Assembly: GCF_039727615.1 (NCBI RefSeq)
Contig: NZ_CP152474.1
Span: 496,001 to 560,000, forward strand
Direction: 5' to 3'
Source of the DNA: Leclercia sp. S52
GTDB taxonomy: Bacteria; Pseudomonadota; Gammaproteobacteria; Enterobacterales; Enterobacteriaceae
Length of the DNA: 64,000 nt
The position numbers were made by a program, and so were the translations under genes. Below are positions 29,105 through 37,844 of this stretch, piece after piece. The stretch's first letter is position 1; each line of letters starts with the position of its first letter. The notes beneath the pieces are model-generated. The model made no database searches and was not told the origin of the DNA. It saw nothing but the letters and a program-made list of their open reading frames with translations.

Positions 29105-30772
29105 ATGAAAGACGCGTGGCTGGATACGTGCTCTACCACCATCCAAAACTTCGTGGAACGCTCTACGAGGCTACAGCCAGATAATCTTGAACTGGACCTG
29201 GTCGAAAAAATTGATTTTGACTACCAGATTAACTTAAGTCTCGATTTTCGTATTAAGGCGACAGAATATACTCAGGTGGGGAGAGTCAGCCCCGGGAGCG
29301 GCACGCGGATTTTTACGGGTAGTTTCCAGTACAACGAGGCTCTCCAGGCGGAAACCAGCGCGGTCTTGTCTCGGGCAGAAACACTGCGTGAAGCTCACGC
29401 GCTGGTCCTTTCCCAGCCTTACGGGGCTCTTGAAAAAGAGCAAGAAATCTATTCCCATCCAACACGCCTCTGTTTAATTGAAAACTGCACTAGCTGCAAT
29501 GGACGCGGACAGGTCAACTGCTCCTGGTGCTATGGTTCTGGTCGCGTGAGCTGCACCACCTGTGGAGGAAGTGGGCAGGTACTGGAACAGCGAAGCCATT
29601 TCGATCACTACACCAATCAGTATCGCACGGAGAGCCACTACCGGATGTGCTACACCTGCACAGGCGGTAAGGTGAACTGCGGCCACTGTAGCGGCTCGGG
29701 AAACCAGCGCTGTTCCCCGTGCGACGGAACAGGCGAAACAACCCGCATTACCCGGCTTGCCAGCGTTGCCGTGCCTCGTTACCAGTTGATCTACCATCGT
29801 GAAGATGTGCCGACGTTCATTAAAGATGGCCTCTACAAAGCGGGCATCCCGGAACTGGCAAGTTATGGCGCCGTTGAGCTGGAAGATTCCAGTATTGATG
29901 AGGGTTTGCGTAACGTTAATTTTATCTACAACGCCAGCGTACCCTTTGCCCGATTTACGAGCCAGTTACGTCAGGCTCAGCTTGCTGAACAACCTGTTAA
30001 CTGGGTCGTTTACGGTCGTCATCCGCAAATACTGGATGCGGGACATGTCGTTGAGTTGATGCTGAAAAACGATCTCAATGAGCTTGTCTATCGAAGCACA
30101 AAAGGGAAGTTGCTGAACCCGCTTGTTGCGGCGGTTAGCCGTAAAACGGTGGCCACCTTTATGGAGTCGGAAGCTCACCAGGATATGCTGGATGCGAATC
30201 GTGCGGGTAAATCCGGGGAGATGCTCCGCGAAGCGATGAATCGTGGAGTGACTACAACCTATATTGACGAGGCCCTGACCAGCCTGAAAGCCATTACGCA
30301 GGCTGTGCAAAACTGGTCGATGGTGAAGTGGGCAATCTTCAGCGCTGTCTTTATTTATCTGTTGATGCCGCTTTATACCGCCTATAGCAACATCTGGTTC
30401 AACGATATGACAGGACGGGTTTATCTTACGCCGTTCCTGCGCTGGGATAACCAGCAGAATTTACTCGTTTCCCTGGAGGTACTGGCGCGTTACTGTGGCC
30501 TGTTTATTGCCATCGTTGCCATTGCGATCGCTTTCCTGGGTTATTTATGGCGCAGGGGATGGGTCCGCTGGCGAATGGGTCAGCATCTGGCGAGCTGGGC
30601 GGTGAATAAGAAGATTTTACGTAGCGGCTGGTTTATGAGTTTTATTTTGACAAGCCTGCTCACAACGTCCCTGTTACTGTTTTTCCCGATCTGGGTGACA
30701 AATGAGGGAGAACTGTTTGGGCAGTATTCGTTAATCGAATTAATTCGCTGGGTTGCTGAGTTAGTAAGATAA
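29105..30772 (+). CDS. Membrane protein with six DnaJ-like CxxCxGxG zinc motifs
   Basis: A 555-residue protein with a soluble N-terminal region (1-125), then a cysteine-rich block at about 128-210. Its six motifs are CTSCNGRG, CSWCYGSG, CTTCGGSG, CYTCTGGK, CGHCSGSG and CSPCDGTG. They fall in two triplets split by an acidic-aromatic insert. A soluble middle follows (to about 400), then three C-terminal membrane helices (AIFSAVFIYLLMPLY, LFIAIVAIAIAFLGYLW, FILTSLLTTSLLLFFPIWV). DnaJ has four such motifs after a J domain; there is no J domain here. It probably binds zinc and unfolded or partner protein at the inner membrane. Confidence 0.72.
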   Translation: MKDAWLDTCSTTIQNFVERSTRLQPDNLELDLVEKIDFDYQINLSLDFRIKATEYTQVGRVSPGSGTRIFTGSFQYNEALQAETSAVLSRAETLREAHALVLSQPYGALEKEQEIYSHPTRLCLIENCTSCNGRGQVNCSWCYGSGRVSCTTCGGSGQVLEQRSHFDHYTNQYRTESHYRMCYTCTGGKVNCGHCSGSGNQRCSPCDGTGETTRITRLASVAVPRYQLIYHREDVPTFIKDGLYKAGIPELASYGAVELEDSSIDEGLRNVNFIYNASVPFARFTSQLRQAQLAEQPVNWVVYGRHPQILDAGHVVELMLKNDLNELVYRSTKGKLLNPLVAAVSRKTVATFMESEAHQDMLDANRAGKSGEMLREAMNRGVTTTYIDEALTSLKAITQAVQNWSMVKWAIFSAVFIYLLMPLYTAYSNIWFNDMTGRVYLTPFLRWDNQQNLLVSLEVLARYCGLFIAIVAIAIAFLGYLWRRGWVRWRMGQHLASWAVNKKILRSGWFMSFILTSLLTTSLLLFFPIWVTNEGELFGQYSLIELIRWVAELVR

Positions 30773-30843
30773 TACGATCAGGGCTCGCGGTATATTTTCA
30801 GGGAGTCGGTCTTTTTATCTGCCAGCCTCTAACAACCAGTACA

Positions 30844-30867
30844 AAAGGCGCCCACCGGCGCCTTTCT
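30844..30867. terminator. Bidirectional terminator
   Basis: AAAGGCGCC-CACC-GGCGCCTTT forms a strong stem between the convergent zinc-motif gene and symE-like gene, with A-rich and T-rich flanks suited to both directions. Confidence 0.75.
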
Positions 30868-30882
30868 CATTCAATCGCTGTC

Positions 30883-31215
30883 TTAAGCCTTTCGAAGTTT
30901 CCCGGAGATCACTCCAACAAAGTCCATCACCTGCTGTTGCTTATGGTCCGACAGTTGACTCACCTCACGCATCAGCTTCTCAATCTCCGGTTCTCCCTGG
31001 CGGGATGTCAGTACCATGCAGCCCTTCATCACCTTCACATCCACCTTCGTTCCGGTGCTGAACCCGGCTTCATTGAGCCAGAGGCCTTTCATGATAAACG
31101 CAGGGATACGGGTATAATCTCCATACCGCGTCGCATAACTCACGGTAAATACGCGGTCGTCAGCTTCAAATACTTCTGGTTGCAGTGATTCTGCAATACA
31201 ATCGATATCAGTCAT
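30883..31215 (-). CDS. SymE-type toxin-like protein
   Basis: A 110-residue member of the SymE family. SymE has an AbrB-like fold and condenses nucleoids or affects RNA; in E. coli its synthesis is held down by the antisense RNA SymR and by LexA. Family features are the central RIPAFIMKGLWLNEAGFSTGTKVDVKVMKGCMVLT segment, and a helical tail follows. A LexA-like box and a candidate antisense RNA lie over and upstream of its 5' end. I leave the symbol blank because the family is broad. Confidence 0.75.
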   Translation of the reverse strand: MTDIDCIAESLQPEVFEADDRVFTVSYATRYGDYTRIPAFIMKGLWLNEAGFSTGTKVDVKVMKGCMVLTSRQGEPEIEKLMREVSQLSDHKQQQVMDFVGVISGKLRKA

Positions 31216-31280
31216 GGTTACTATTCCCTATAAATAGTGATTGTGATGAGCGATACGGGCATGTTGGCGCATGCCCGTAT
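31174..31280 (+). ncRNA. Candidate SymR-like antisense RNA
   Basis: Opposite the 5' end of the symE-like gene, TTCTGG and TACAAT (31197-31202) with 17 bp between them form a plausible promoter. About 70 nt on, ATACGGGCATG-N6-CATGCCCGTAT (31253-31280) makes a perfect 11-bp hairpin that could end the RNA. The transcript (about 31209-31280) would cover the symE start codon. The E. coli SymR RNA has a similar size and layout. The -35 and the T-run are weak. Confidence 0.4.
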
Positions 31281-31295
31281 TGCGTTAAATAACAC

Positions 31296-31311
31296 CTGTA
31301 AATTTACCCAG
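31296..31311. promoter_or_regulatory. LexA-like box upstream of the symE-like gene
   Basis: CTGTAAATTTACCCAG fits the SOS box (CTGT-N8-ACAG) except for one base in the second half-site. It lies 80 bp upstream of the start codon. SymE of E. coli is SOS-controlled, so the site is plausible but unproven. Confidence 0.4.
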
Positions 31312-31427
31312 TAAATAAAATTAAGTCCAGATTAATATAAAATGTAATAAGCGCGAATAGACAGCTTTTAGCCATTAATATAATGAATGGCTTGGTGCTG
31401 CATTAATGATAATAAATTTATATACAT

Positions 31428-31799
31428 TCAATCCTGTTTGGTTTGCTCTCTAACAGCTTCAACTATTACACGATGCAATTTACTTACCGTGATATCCCGA
31501 ATAACCGGCTTCGGTATGCCGCGTAGCCAGTCAACAAACCGGCAGATGCCAAAAAGATCAAGTCCTTCACCGGTAAACAGGTACTCATCCTCGGCGAGCG
31601 AGAACCTGTTACGGAAGCTATTATCCTCAGTATCAAATGAAATAATAAAGGCTTGTTCACAGGCCTCTAAAAGGTCTATGCCATCGTCGCCACAGATATG
31701 CAGGTCCTCTTCAACGCGTGAATTCCCGTCGATAGGTTTGCGATAAGGCCCGAAGTTTTCCTGAATGATCTCAATAACCTGCTCAAGTGTTGGTTCCAT
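31428..31799 (-). CDS. DUF1493-type acyl-carrier-like protein
   Basis: An acidic 123-residue protein resembling the DUF1493 family (EVIEIIQENFG, RVEEDLHICGDDGIDLLEACEQAF). The GDDGIDLLEAC segment looks like the acyl-carrier-protein modification loop, but the usual serine of DSL is replaced (GIDLL), so phosphopantetheine loading is doubtful. Such genes are often paired with a small membrane protein, as here, where the divergent gene at 31928 follows. Function unknown. Confidence 0.6.
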   Translation of the reverse strand: MEPTLEQVIEIIQENFGPYRKPIDGNSRVEEDLHICGDDGIDLLEACEQAFIISFDTEDNSFRNRFSLAEDEYLFTGEGLDLFGICRFVDWLRGIPKPVIRDITVSKLHRVIVEAVREQTKQD

Positions 31800-31927
31800 A
31801 AATACAATCTCCCTTTAATCAATCATCCTGGTACTGAAATAAGAATCTATCCAGACGGTTAATATGGAGTGATTAATATAAACCTTTTACCATAGCGTGC
31901 ATATTATTCAGGCACATCAGGTGGAGT

Positions 31928-32455
31928 ATGTTTTTACAGGGAATGTGGACATCAATCAGGATCGTACTTTTCTTTATCGTCATGCTTGCTGTCGCATGGG
32001 TGGTGCCCTATGAAGATCTCGTAGATACCTTTATCTATACGCATATTAGCTATACTGATGCCGGGAAAATAGCGAAACTGGTATTGGGCGAGCCCGATCC
32101 GGAACCCTATGATTCAATCAGCGACTACATAAGCCTTGTCATCAACACGCTAATCAGCGTTCCTTTAATGGGTGTGATTATTAGCGCTTATAACGCTATT
32201 ACTCGTAAAACGAAGCCTGCTGAGTTGCCAAAAGAGTGGGCGTTATCCACATTAAGGCGGTTCGGGAAAATACTCCTTTTCACTTTCCTGTTTTGGGCGC
32301 TGCTCCGTTTGCTGCCCTATGATGTGATTTTTCCTGCCGGTGAGACATACTCCGACTTTGCCATGACAGCTGCCTTTGGCTTTCACCTGCTGTCTGCAGT
32401 TTTTGGCTACAGATTTATTACGAAAATAATTAAAAGCGTTTCTAAAACTCCATAA
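31928..32455 (+). CDS. Small integral membrane protein
   Basis: 175 residues with four likely membrane helices: IVLFFIVMLAVAWVV near the N terminus, VINTLISVPLMGVIISAY, ILLFTFLFWALLRLL and TAAFGFHLLSAVFGYRF. Between the first two is an acidic stretch (LGEPDPEPYDSISDY). I do not recognise a named family. It is divergent from the DUF1493 gene and 65 bp upstream of the DUF1176 gene on the same strand, so it may belong to an envelope-related set. Confidence 0.65.
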   Translation: MFLQGMWTSIRIVLFFIVMLAVAWVVPYEDLVDTFIYTHISYTDAGKIAKLVLGEPDPEPYDSISDYISLVINTLISVPLMGVIISAYNAITRKTKPAELPKEWALSTLRRFGKILLFTFLFWALLRLLPYDVIFPAGETYSDFAMTAAFGFHLLSAVFGYRFITKIIKSVSKTP

Positions 32456-32520
32456 TATTTGCACTATTCGCAGGTGCATTATGGTCAAACTACAGGTATT
32501 ACCCATTACGGAGAGATGAC

Positions 32521-33564
32521 ATGAAAAACGGAATTCAGGCCGGCTTATTGGCTCTGGCGATACTGAGCGCCCCAGGAATAGCGCAACAAAGCGGCGTATC
32601 CTTCAGCCATAAGGACTGGGAAGTCGTGTGCGATAACACGCTGACCTGCCGGGCTGCAGGGTACACTTCTGAAGACGGAATCGGTGGGTCGGTATTGTTC
32701 ACCCGTCAGGCTGGAACGAATACTGCTGTCTCGGGAGAGGTAATGTTGGCGGAATTGAGTGAAAGCGATGTTATACCTGAAAAACTGACGCTCTGGATCA
32801 ATGACCAGCCAGCAGGAGAAGTGAAGTCTGAAAAAGAGGGCTGGACACTGTCGGCCAGACAGACCCAGGGCATTATTACGGCGGTCAAAGGCAGCGGTAA
32901 AGTGGAGTTTAAAGGTGGACCCGATCCGTTCGTGCTCTCGGGTGATGGGGCTTATGCCGTCCTGCTGAAAATGGATGATGTTCAGGGGCGGCTCGGAACG
33001 CCGGGCGCGCTGACCAAAAAAGGCGTCAACCCTGAAAGCAGCGTCCGGACTGCCGTTCCTGCTCCGGTTATTCACCAGGTTAAGCCTGAGAAATCTCAAG
33101 AAAGACCCCTCACAGCGCCTGAGCTGGCAGTATTGAAGCCAAAACTTCTGGCAACCCTGAATGAGGATGGCGACTGCGATCGCATCCAGCCTACAGAGGA
33201 TGAAGAGGCAGAAACGATCAGCCTGACACCACTGGATGACGCGCACTCGCTGATTTCTGCGCTCTGTTGGCGGGCGGCGTATAACGAAGGTAAAGGTTAC
33301 TGGGTGGTTGATAGCAAGCTTGAAGGCAAACCGGTTCTGATTACAGAATCCGGCTCTGATTACGGTGAGGGTGTGATTTCTATGAGTCAGAAAGGACGTG
33401 GCATCGGGGATTGCTGGACGTTGGCAAGCTGGGTTTGGGATGGTGAGACATTCCGTAAAAGTAGCCTGGCCACAACCGGAATGTGCCGTAATTTGCACCT
33501 CGGTGGTACCTGGCATTTACCCACCTGGGTGGCGGATGTTAAGCCCGCAGGTAAGCAAAAATAG
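32521..33564 (+). CDS. DUF1176-family exported protein
   Basis: A 347-residue protein with a signal peptide (MKNGIQAGLLALAILSAPGIAQQ). DUF1176 features follow: SFSHKDWEVVCDNTLTCRAAGY near the N terminus, where a cysteine pair probably forms a disulfide, then ALLKMDDVQGRLGTPGALTKKG, and GDCWTLASWVWDG and FRKSSLATTGMCRNLHLGGTWHLPTWV near the end. It is periplasmic or secreted, with unknown function. It lies in island cargo after a small membrane protein, with an ATTACGGAGAGATGAC ribosome-binding region. Confidence 0.75.
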   Translation: MKNGIQAGLLALAILSAPGIAQQSGVSFSHKDWEVVCDNTLTCRAAGYTSEDGIGGSVLFTRQAGTNTAVSGEVMLAELSESDVIPEKLTLWINDQPAGEVKSEKEGWTLSARQTQGIITAVKGSGKVEFKGGPDPFVLSGDGAYAVLLKMDDVQGRLGTPGALTKKGVNPESSVRTAVPAPVIHQVKPEKSQERPLTAPELAVLKPKLLATLNEDGDCDRIQPTEDEEAETISLTPLDDAHSLISALCWRAAYNEGKGYWVVDSKLEGKPVLITESGSDYGEGVISMSQKGRGIGDCWTLASWVWDGETFRKSSLATTGMCRNLHLGGTWHLPTWVADVKPAGKQK

Positions 33565-33705
33565 CGTCTCTTAGTCATTCCTCCTCGCGTTCTGATACGG
33601 CCTCCCCGATCATCTTGTGGGAAGGTTGTGCTTAAAGGCAGATTGCTTTCACTAAGGAACCAGCCATAATAGATATGTACCGCAATACGTATAAAGGTAA
33701 ATATC

Positions 33706-33939
33706 ATGATTCGTACAGAACCAAAGAGAGCCGTTACCCTGACCGTGGACCCGGCCCTCTATGATGAAGTGAAGCAATCTGGGGCGAACATATCCGCTCT
33801 CCTTAATAAAGCATTGCTCGACGAACAGAAACGGCTGCAGGCCGCTCGCTGGACAGAAGAGAACAAGGAAGGGCTGGAAGAGATGCGCCGCTTCTTTGAA
33901 ACCCACGGCCGTTTTTCTGACGAACTAGGGAAGCTGTGA
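33706..33939 (+). CDS. ccdA: CcdA-type antitoxin
   Basis: A 77-residue antitoxin with an N-terminal ribbon-helix-helix DNA-binding part (KRAVTLTVDPALYDEVKQSGANISALLNKAL) and an acidic C-terminal tail that would wrap the toxin (RRFFETHGRFSDELGKL). It matches the F-plasmid CcdA layout. Its stop overlaps the toxin start (TGATG). It lies near the right end of the leuX island, where it could stabilise the region. Confidence 0.9.
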   Translation: MIRTEPKRAVTLTVDPALYDEVKQSGANISALLNKALLDEQKRLQAARWTEENKEGLEEMRRFFETHGRFSDELGKL

Positions 33940-34250
33940 TGCAATTCTGCGTTTACCGCAATAAAGGAAAGAACAAGGCCTATCCGTACCTGCTGGAGGT
34001 GCAGTCCCCACTGGCGGATGATTATCTGGGGGCGAAGCTGGTGATCCCGCTCGCGAAAAGTGATTTTTTCTCCAGCAAAATACCTGAGCGGATGTTCCCG
34101 CTGGTAGTCATCAACGGGCAGCAATACCGACTTATTACGGCCGATATCGTGGCCGCGCCAAATGAACTTTTTGGGGATAAGGTGGCGGACCTGCGCCACC
34201 AGAGCGACCTGATTAAAGGCGCGATTGACTTTATGTTTTACGGGTTCTGA
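33939..34250 (+). CDS. ccdB: CcdB-type gyrase poison toxin
   Basis: 103 residues from the ATG overlapping the ccdA stop (MQFCVYRNKGK); a GTG one codon earlier is possible. It matches CcdB along its length (MVIPLA-like KLVIPLAKSDFF, FPLVVINGQQYRLIT, GDKVADLRHQSDLIKGAIDFMFYGF). The C-terminal W-G-I of F CcdB, needed for gyrase poisoning, is represented by YGF, which has an aromatic change. Such toxins trap DNA gyrase when the antitoxin decays. Confidence 0.88.
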   Translation: MQFCVYRNKGKNKAYPYLLEVQSPLADDYLGAKLVIPLAKSDFFSSKIPERMFPLVVINGQQYRLITADIVAAPNELFGDKVADLRHQSDLIKGAIDFMFYGF

Positions 34251-34343
34251 CGGGGCGCGGCGCATCCGCCATTGCCGCATAGCTTCCTGGTCCACAAACA
34301 CATTTCTACTTCAAAGTGCCTGTTTTAAGGTGCATTTCCCTCT

Positions 34344-35030
34344 TCAGCTCGTCAAACCCACCCCCCCATCGCCCCCCCTAATAATCGGAATCGGCGTCAA
34401 CAAATGCTGATACATCAATTCCCCCGCCTTATCCCCATCCCGCGCCAGCACCGCATCCATCAGCTTTTGATGCTCCACGTGCTTCTCCTCCAGCATCGCC
34501 ACAGACAACACCGTCTTCCGCAGCCACACATACCGATACCGTGCCGCCAGATCAAACAGCCTCTCCCGCATCTGCATCAAATACTGCGACCCACACCCCG
34601 CCACCATCGCCGTATGAAACGCCTGATGGCGCTGGTCCCACTCGTCCAGCATCGTCTCGCTGGCGTCGCGGGATTCCAGCTTGTTCAGCAGATGCGCCCG
34701 GGCGAGCAGCTCCGCTTCCCACTCTTCGCCGCCGCGCTCGATGGCGAGGCGCACCAGCATCGCCTCCATATTGGCGCGCGCATCAAAGATATCGAGCAGC
34801 TCCTGTTCGGACATCGGGGCCACCCGGTAGCCTTTCTGGTTAATGACCGTGACCAGCCCCTCGGCAACCAGCTGCGACAGCGCTTCGCGCAGCGGGCCGA
34901 CGCCCAGTTCATACCGGGAGGTCAGCAGGCTCATCCGCAGCTTCTCATCCGGGTGATACACCCCGCGGATAATGTCGTTCTTCAGCCAGCGGTAGCCGTC
35001 GATGGCCGTTGCCTGGGAAATGATGGTCAT
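34344..35030 (-). CDS. glaR: GntR-family regulator GlaR (CsiR)
   Basis: FadR-subgroup repressor of the glutarate operon; E. coli GlaR responds to glutarate. About 228 residues from MTIISQATAIDGYRWLKNDI. The winged helix (LRMSLLTSRYELGVGPLREALSQLVAEGLV) precedes the all-helical effector domain (DIFDARANMEAMLVRLAI ... RHQAFHTAMVAGCGS). The C-terminal tail differs from E. coli. It sits directly downstream of gabT, the place it has after gabP in E. coli. Confidence 0.93.
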   Translation of the reverse strand: MTIISQATAIDGYRWLKNDIIRGVYHPDEKLRMSLLTSRYELGVGPLREALSQLVAEGLVTVINQKGYRVAPMSEQELLDIFDARANMEAMLVRLAIERGGEEWEAELLARAHLLNKLESRDASETMLDEWDQRHQAFHTAMVAGCGSQYLMQMRERLFDLAARYRYVWLRKTVLSVAMLEEKHVEHQKLMDAVLARDGDKAGELMYQHLLTPIPIIRGGDGGVGLTS

Positions 35031-35075
35031 GGTCGTGCTCCTTGAATACGGCCCGGCCTGCACCGGGCGTAAAGA

Positions 35076-36360
35076 TTAACCCTGCTTCGCCTCGTCAAAA
35101 CACTCGGCGATAATCGCCAGCCCCTGCTTAAGCTGCGCCTCTTCCACGGTCAGCGGCACCAGGATGCGCAGCACGTTGTAGTACGGGCCACACGAGAGCA
35201 GGATCAGCCCTTTGTCCCGCGCCCGGGCCACAATCTGCGCCGTCAGTGCGGCGTTCGGCTTATGATGGTCGCCCTCCTCAAACAGCTCGATGGCGATCAT
35301 CGCCCCCAGGCCTCGAACGTCGCCGATCTCCGGATGTTTTTCCGCAATCGCCAGCAGGCCTTCGCGCAGGGTGTTGCCCAGCTTGTTGGCTTTACCCAGC
35401 AGATCTTCCTGCTTGAAGACCTTGATCACCGCCAGCGCGGCGGCGCAGGCGATCGGGCTCCCGGCGTAGGTACCGCCCAGCCCGCCCGGGGCGATGGCGT
35501 CCATCACCTCGGCGCGTCCGGTGACGCCCGCCAGCGGGAAGCCGCCGGCGATGGACTTGGCGAAGGTGGTGATATCCGCCGCCACGCCCATCTGCTCCAT
35601 GGCGAAGAAGGTCCCGGTGCGGCCCGCGCCGCTCTGCACTTCATCGGCGATCAGCATGATGCCGTGCTCGTCGCACAGGTCGCGCAGGCGCTGCATAAAG
35701 GCCGGGGAGGTGGCGTAGAAGCCGCCTTCACCCTGCACGGGTTCGATTACGATGGCGGCGATATCTTCCGGCGCGGCATCGTTCTTGAAGATGCGATGGA
35801 TGCTGGCGATGGCGTCGTCATCGCTGATGCCGTGCAGGGCGCACGGATACAGCGCGCGATAGACGTGGCCCGGCATCAGCCCCATACCCGCCGAGTAAGG
35901 GTTCACTTTCCCGGTGAGCGACAGGGTATAGTGGGTGCGACCATGATAGGCCCCGGTAAAGGCGATGGTACCGTTGCGCTTTGTCGCCGCGCGGGCAATT
36001 TTCACCGCGTTCTCGACCGCTTCGGAGCCGGTGGTCACCAGCAGGGTCTTTTTCGGGAAATCGCCCGGCACTTTCTGGTTCAGGGTTTCGCAAAGCTCCA
36101 GATAGGGTTCATAGGCCAGCACCTGGAAGCAGGTGTGCGACAGCTTTTTCAGCTGCTCTTCCACGGCGCTGACCACCTCCGGATGTAGATGCCCGGTGTT
36201 CAGCACCGCAATCCCCCCCGGCGAAATCAAGATACTCTCGGCCTTCGACGTCCCACACCCGGCAGTTCTCGGCCCGGGCGGCAAAAATCGGGTGGATCTG
36301 ACCCACGCCACGGGGAATAGCATTGCTACGACGCTGCATTAACTCTTTGTTGGTGCTCAT
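35076..36360 (-). CDS. gabT: 4-aminobutyrate aminotransferase GabT, with one frameshift
   Basis: PLP enzyme turning GABA and 2-oxoglutarate into succinate semialdehyde and glutamate; homologues also act on 5-aminovalerate. It starts at MSTNKELMQRRSNAIPRGVG. The frame breaks at a C7 run (36213-36219) after YLDFAGG; the next frame continues IAVLNTGHLHPEVV as in E. coli. With one base removed it is 427 residues, the usual length. The PLP lysine is in TFAKSIAGGFPLAG. It is probably intact in the living cell. It follows gabD with 14 bp between them. Confidence 0.92.
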
Positions 36361-36374
36361 TGGATGCTCCTGAA

Positions 36375-37823
36375 TTAAAGGCCGATGCACATATATTTGA
36401 TTTCTAAGTAATCTTCGATGCCGTATTTAGAACCTTCCCGACCCAGACCGGAGGCTTTAATGCCGCCGAACGGGGCCACTTCATTGGAGATAATCCCGGT
36501 GTTGATCCCGACGATGCCGTACTCCAGCGCCTCGCCGACGCGGAACACGCGGCTCAAATCGCGGGCATAGAAGTAGGCGGCGAGGCCGAATTCGGTGTCA
36601 TTAGCCATCTGGATAACATCTGCTTCATCCTTAAAGCGGAACAGCGGGGCCAGCGGGCCGAAAGTCTCCTCTTTGGCCACTCTGGCATCACCAGGTACAT
36701 CTACCAGAATAGTCGGTTGGAAGAAGTTGCCGCCGAGTTTATGCAGCGATCCGCCGGTAATCACCCGCGCGCCTTTCTCCACCGCGTCGGCAATGTGTTC
36801 TTCGACCTTGTCGACAGCCTTGCTGTCGATCAGCGGCCCGATGGTCACGCCCTGGGTCAGACCGTCGCCGATCTGCATTTTATCCACCGCCTGCTGGAGT
36901 TTTTCGGCAAAGCGGTCGTAGACGCCGTCCTGCACGTACAGGCGGTTGGCGCAGACGCAGGTCTGCCCGGCGTTGCGGAACTTCGAGGCCAGCGCCCCTT
37001 CCACGGCCTTATCGAGGTCGGCATCGTCAAAGACAATAAAGGGCGCGTTGCCGCCCAGCTCCAGCGAGACCTTTTTGATGTCCTTCGCGCACTGGGCCAT
37101 CAGCTGGCGGCCAATTTCGGTCGAGCCGGTAAAGGAGAGCTTGCGCACCAGCGGGTTGCCGGTCAGCTCGTTGCCGATGTCGGACGCCGAACCGGTCACC
37201 ACGTTAAACACCCCGGCGGGGATCCCCGCCCGCTGCGCCAGTTCCGCCAGCGCCAGCGCGGAGTAGGGGGTCTGGCTGGCGGGTTTGAGGACCATGGTGC
37301 AGCCGGCCGCCAGGGCCGGGCCGGCCTTGCGGGTGATCATCGCCGCCGGGAAGTTCCACGGGGTGATGGCCGCCGTCACGCCAATCGGCTGCTTAATCAC
37401 GATCAGCCGCTTGTCCGCCTGATGGCCCGGAATGGTATCACCGTAGACACGTTTCCCCTCTTCGGCGAACCACTCTATAAAGGAGGCGGCATAGCTAATC
37501 TCGCCTTTGGCTTCCGCCAGCGGTTTGCCCTGTTCGAGGGTCATCAGCCGGGCCAGATCGTCCTGGTTCGCCATCATCAAATCAAACCAGCGGCGCAGGA
37601 TGTTGGCGCGCTCTTTGGCCGTGAGCGCGCGCCAGGCGGGCAGGGCGCGGTTCGCGGCCTCAATCGCCTCGCGGGTCTCCTCTGCGCCCATTTTCGGCAC
37701 GCTGCCCAGGGTCTGGCCGTTCGCCGGGTTGGTCACGGCGAGGGTCTCACCACGGTGGGCGTCGCGCCACTCTCCTTCTATATAAGCCTGCTGGCGGAAT
37801 AAGCTGGGATCGTTGAGTTGCAT
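36375..37823 (-). CDS. gabD: Succinate-semialdehyde dehydrogenase GabD
   Basis: NADP-dependent aldehyde dehydrogenase that oxidises succinate semialdehyde (or glutarate semialdehyde) to the acid. The 482 residues equal E. coli GabD. Catalytic Glu is in SLELGGNAPFIVF and Cys in FRNAGQTCVCANR; the Asn of TPWNFPAAM and the SFTGSTEIGRQL cofactor motif are present. It is intact, unlike its frameshifted neighbours gabT and lhgO, and is in the same operon. Confidence 0.97.
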   Translation of the reverse strand: MQLNDPSLFRQQAYIEGEWRDAHRGETLAVTNPANGQTLGSVPKMGAEETREAIEAANRALPAWRALTAKERANILRRWFDLMMANQDDLARLMTLEQGKPLAEAKGEISYAASFIEWFAEEGKRVYGDTIPGHQADKRLIVIKQPIGVTAAITPWNFPAAMITRKAGPALAAGCTMVLKPASQTPYSALALAELAQRAGIPAGVFNVVTGSASDIGNELTGNPLVRKLSFTGSTEIGRQLMAQCAKDIKKVSLELGGNAPFIVFDDADLDKAVEGALASKFRNAGQTCVCANRLYVQDGVYDRFAEKLQQAVDKMQIGDGLTQGVTIGPLIDSKAVDKVEEHIADAVEKGARVITGGSLHKLGGNFFQPTILVDVPGDARVAKEETFGPLAPLFRFKDEADVIQMANDTEFGLAAYFYARDLSRVFRVGEALEYGIVGINTGIISNEVAPFGGIKASGLGREGSKYGIEDYLEIKYMCIGL

Positions 37824-37844
37824 GATGGCTTCCTGTCTGAATGA

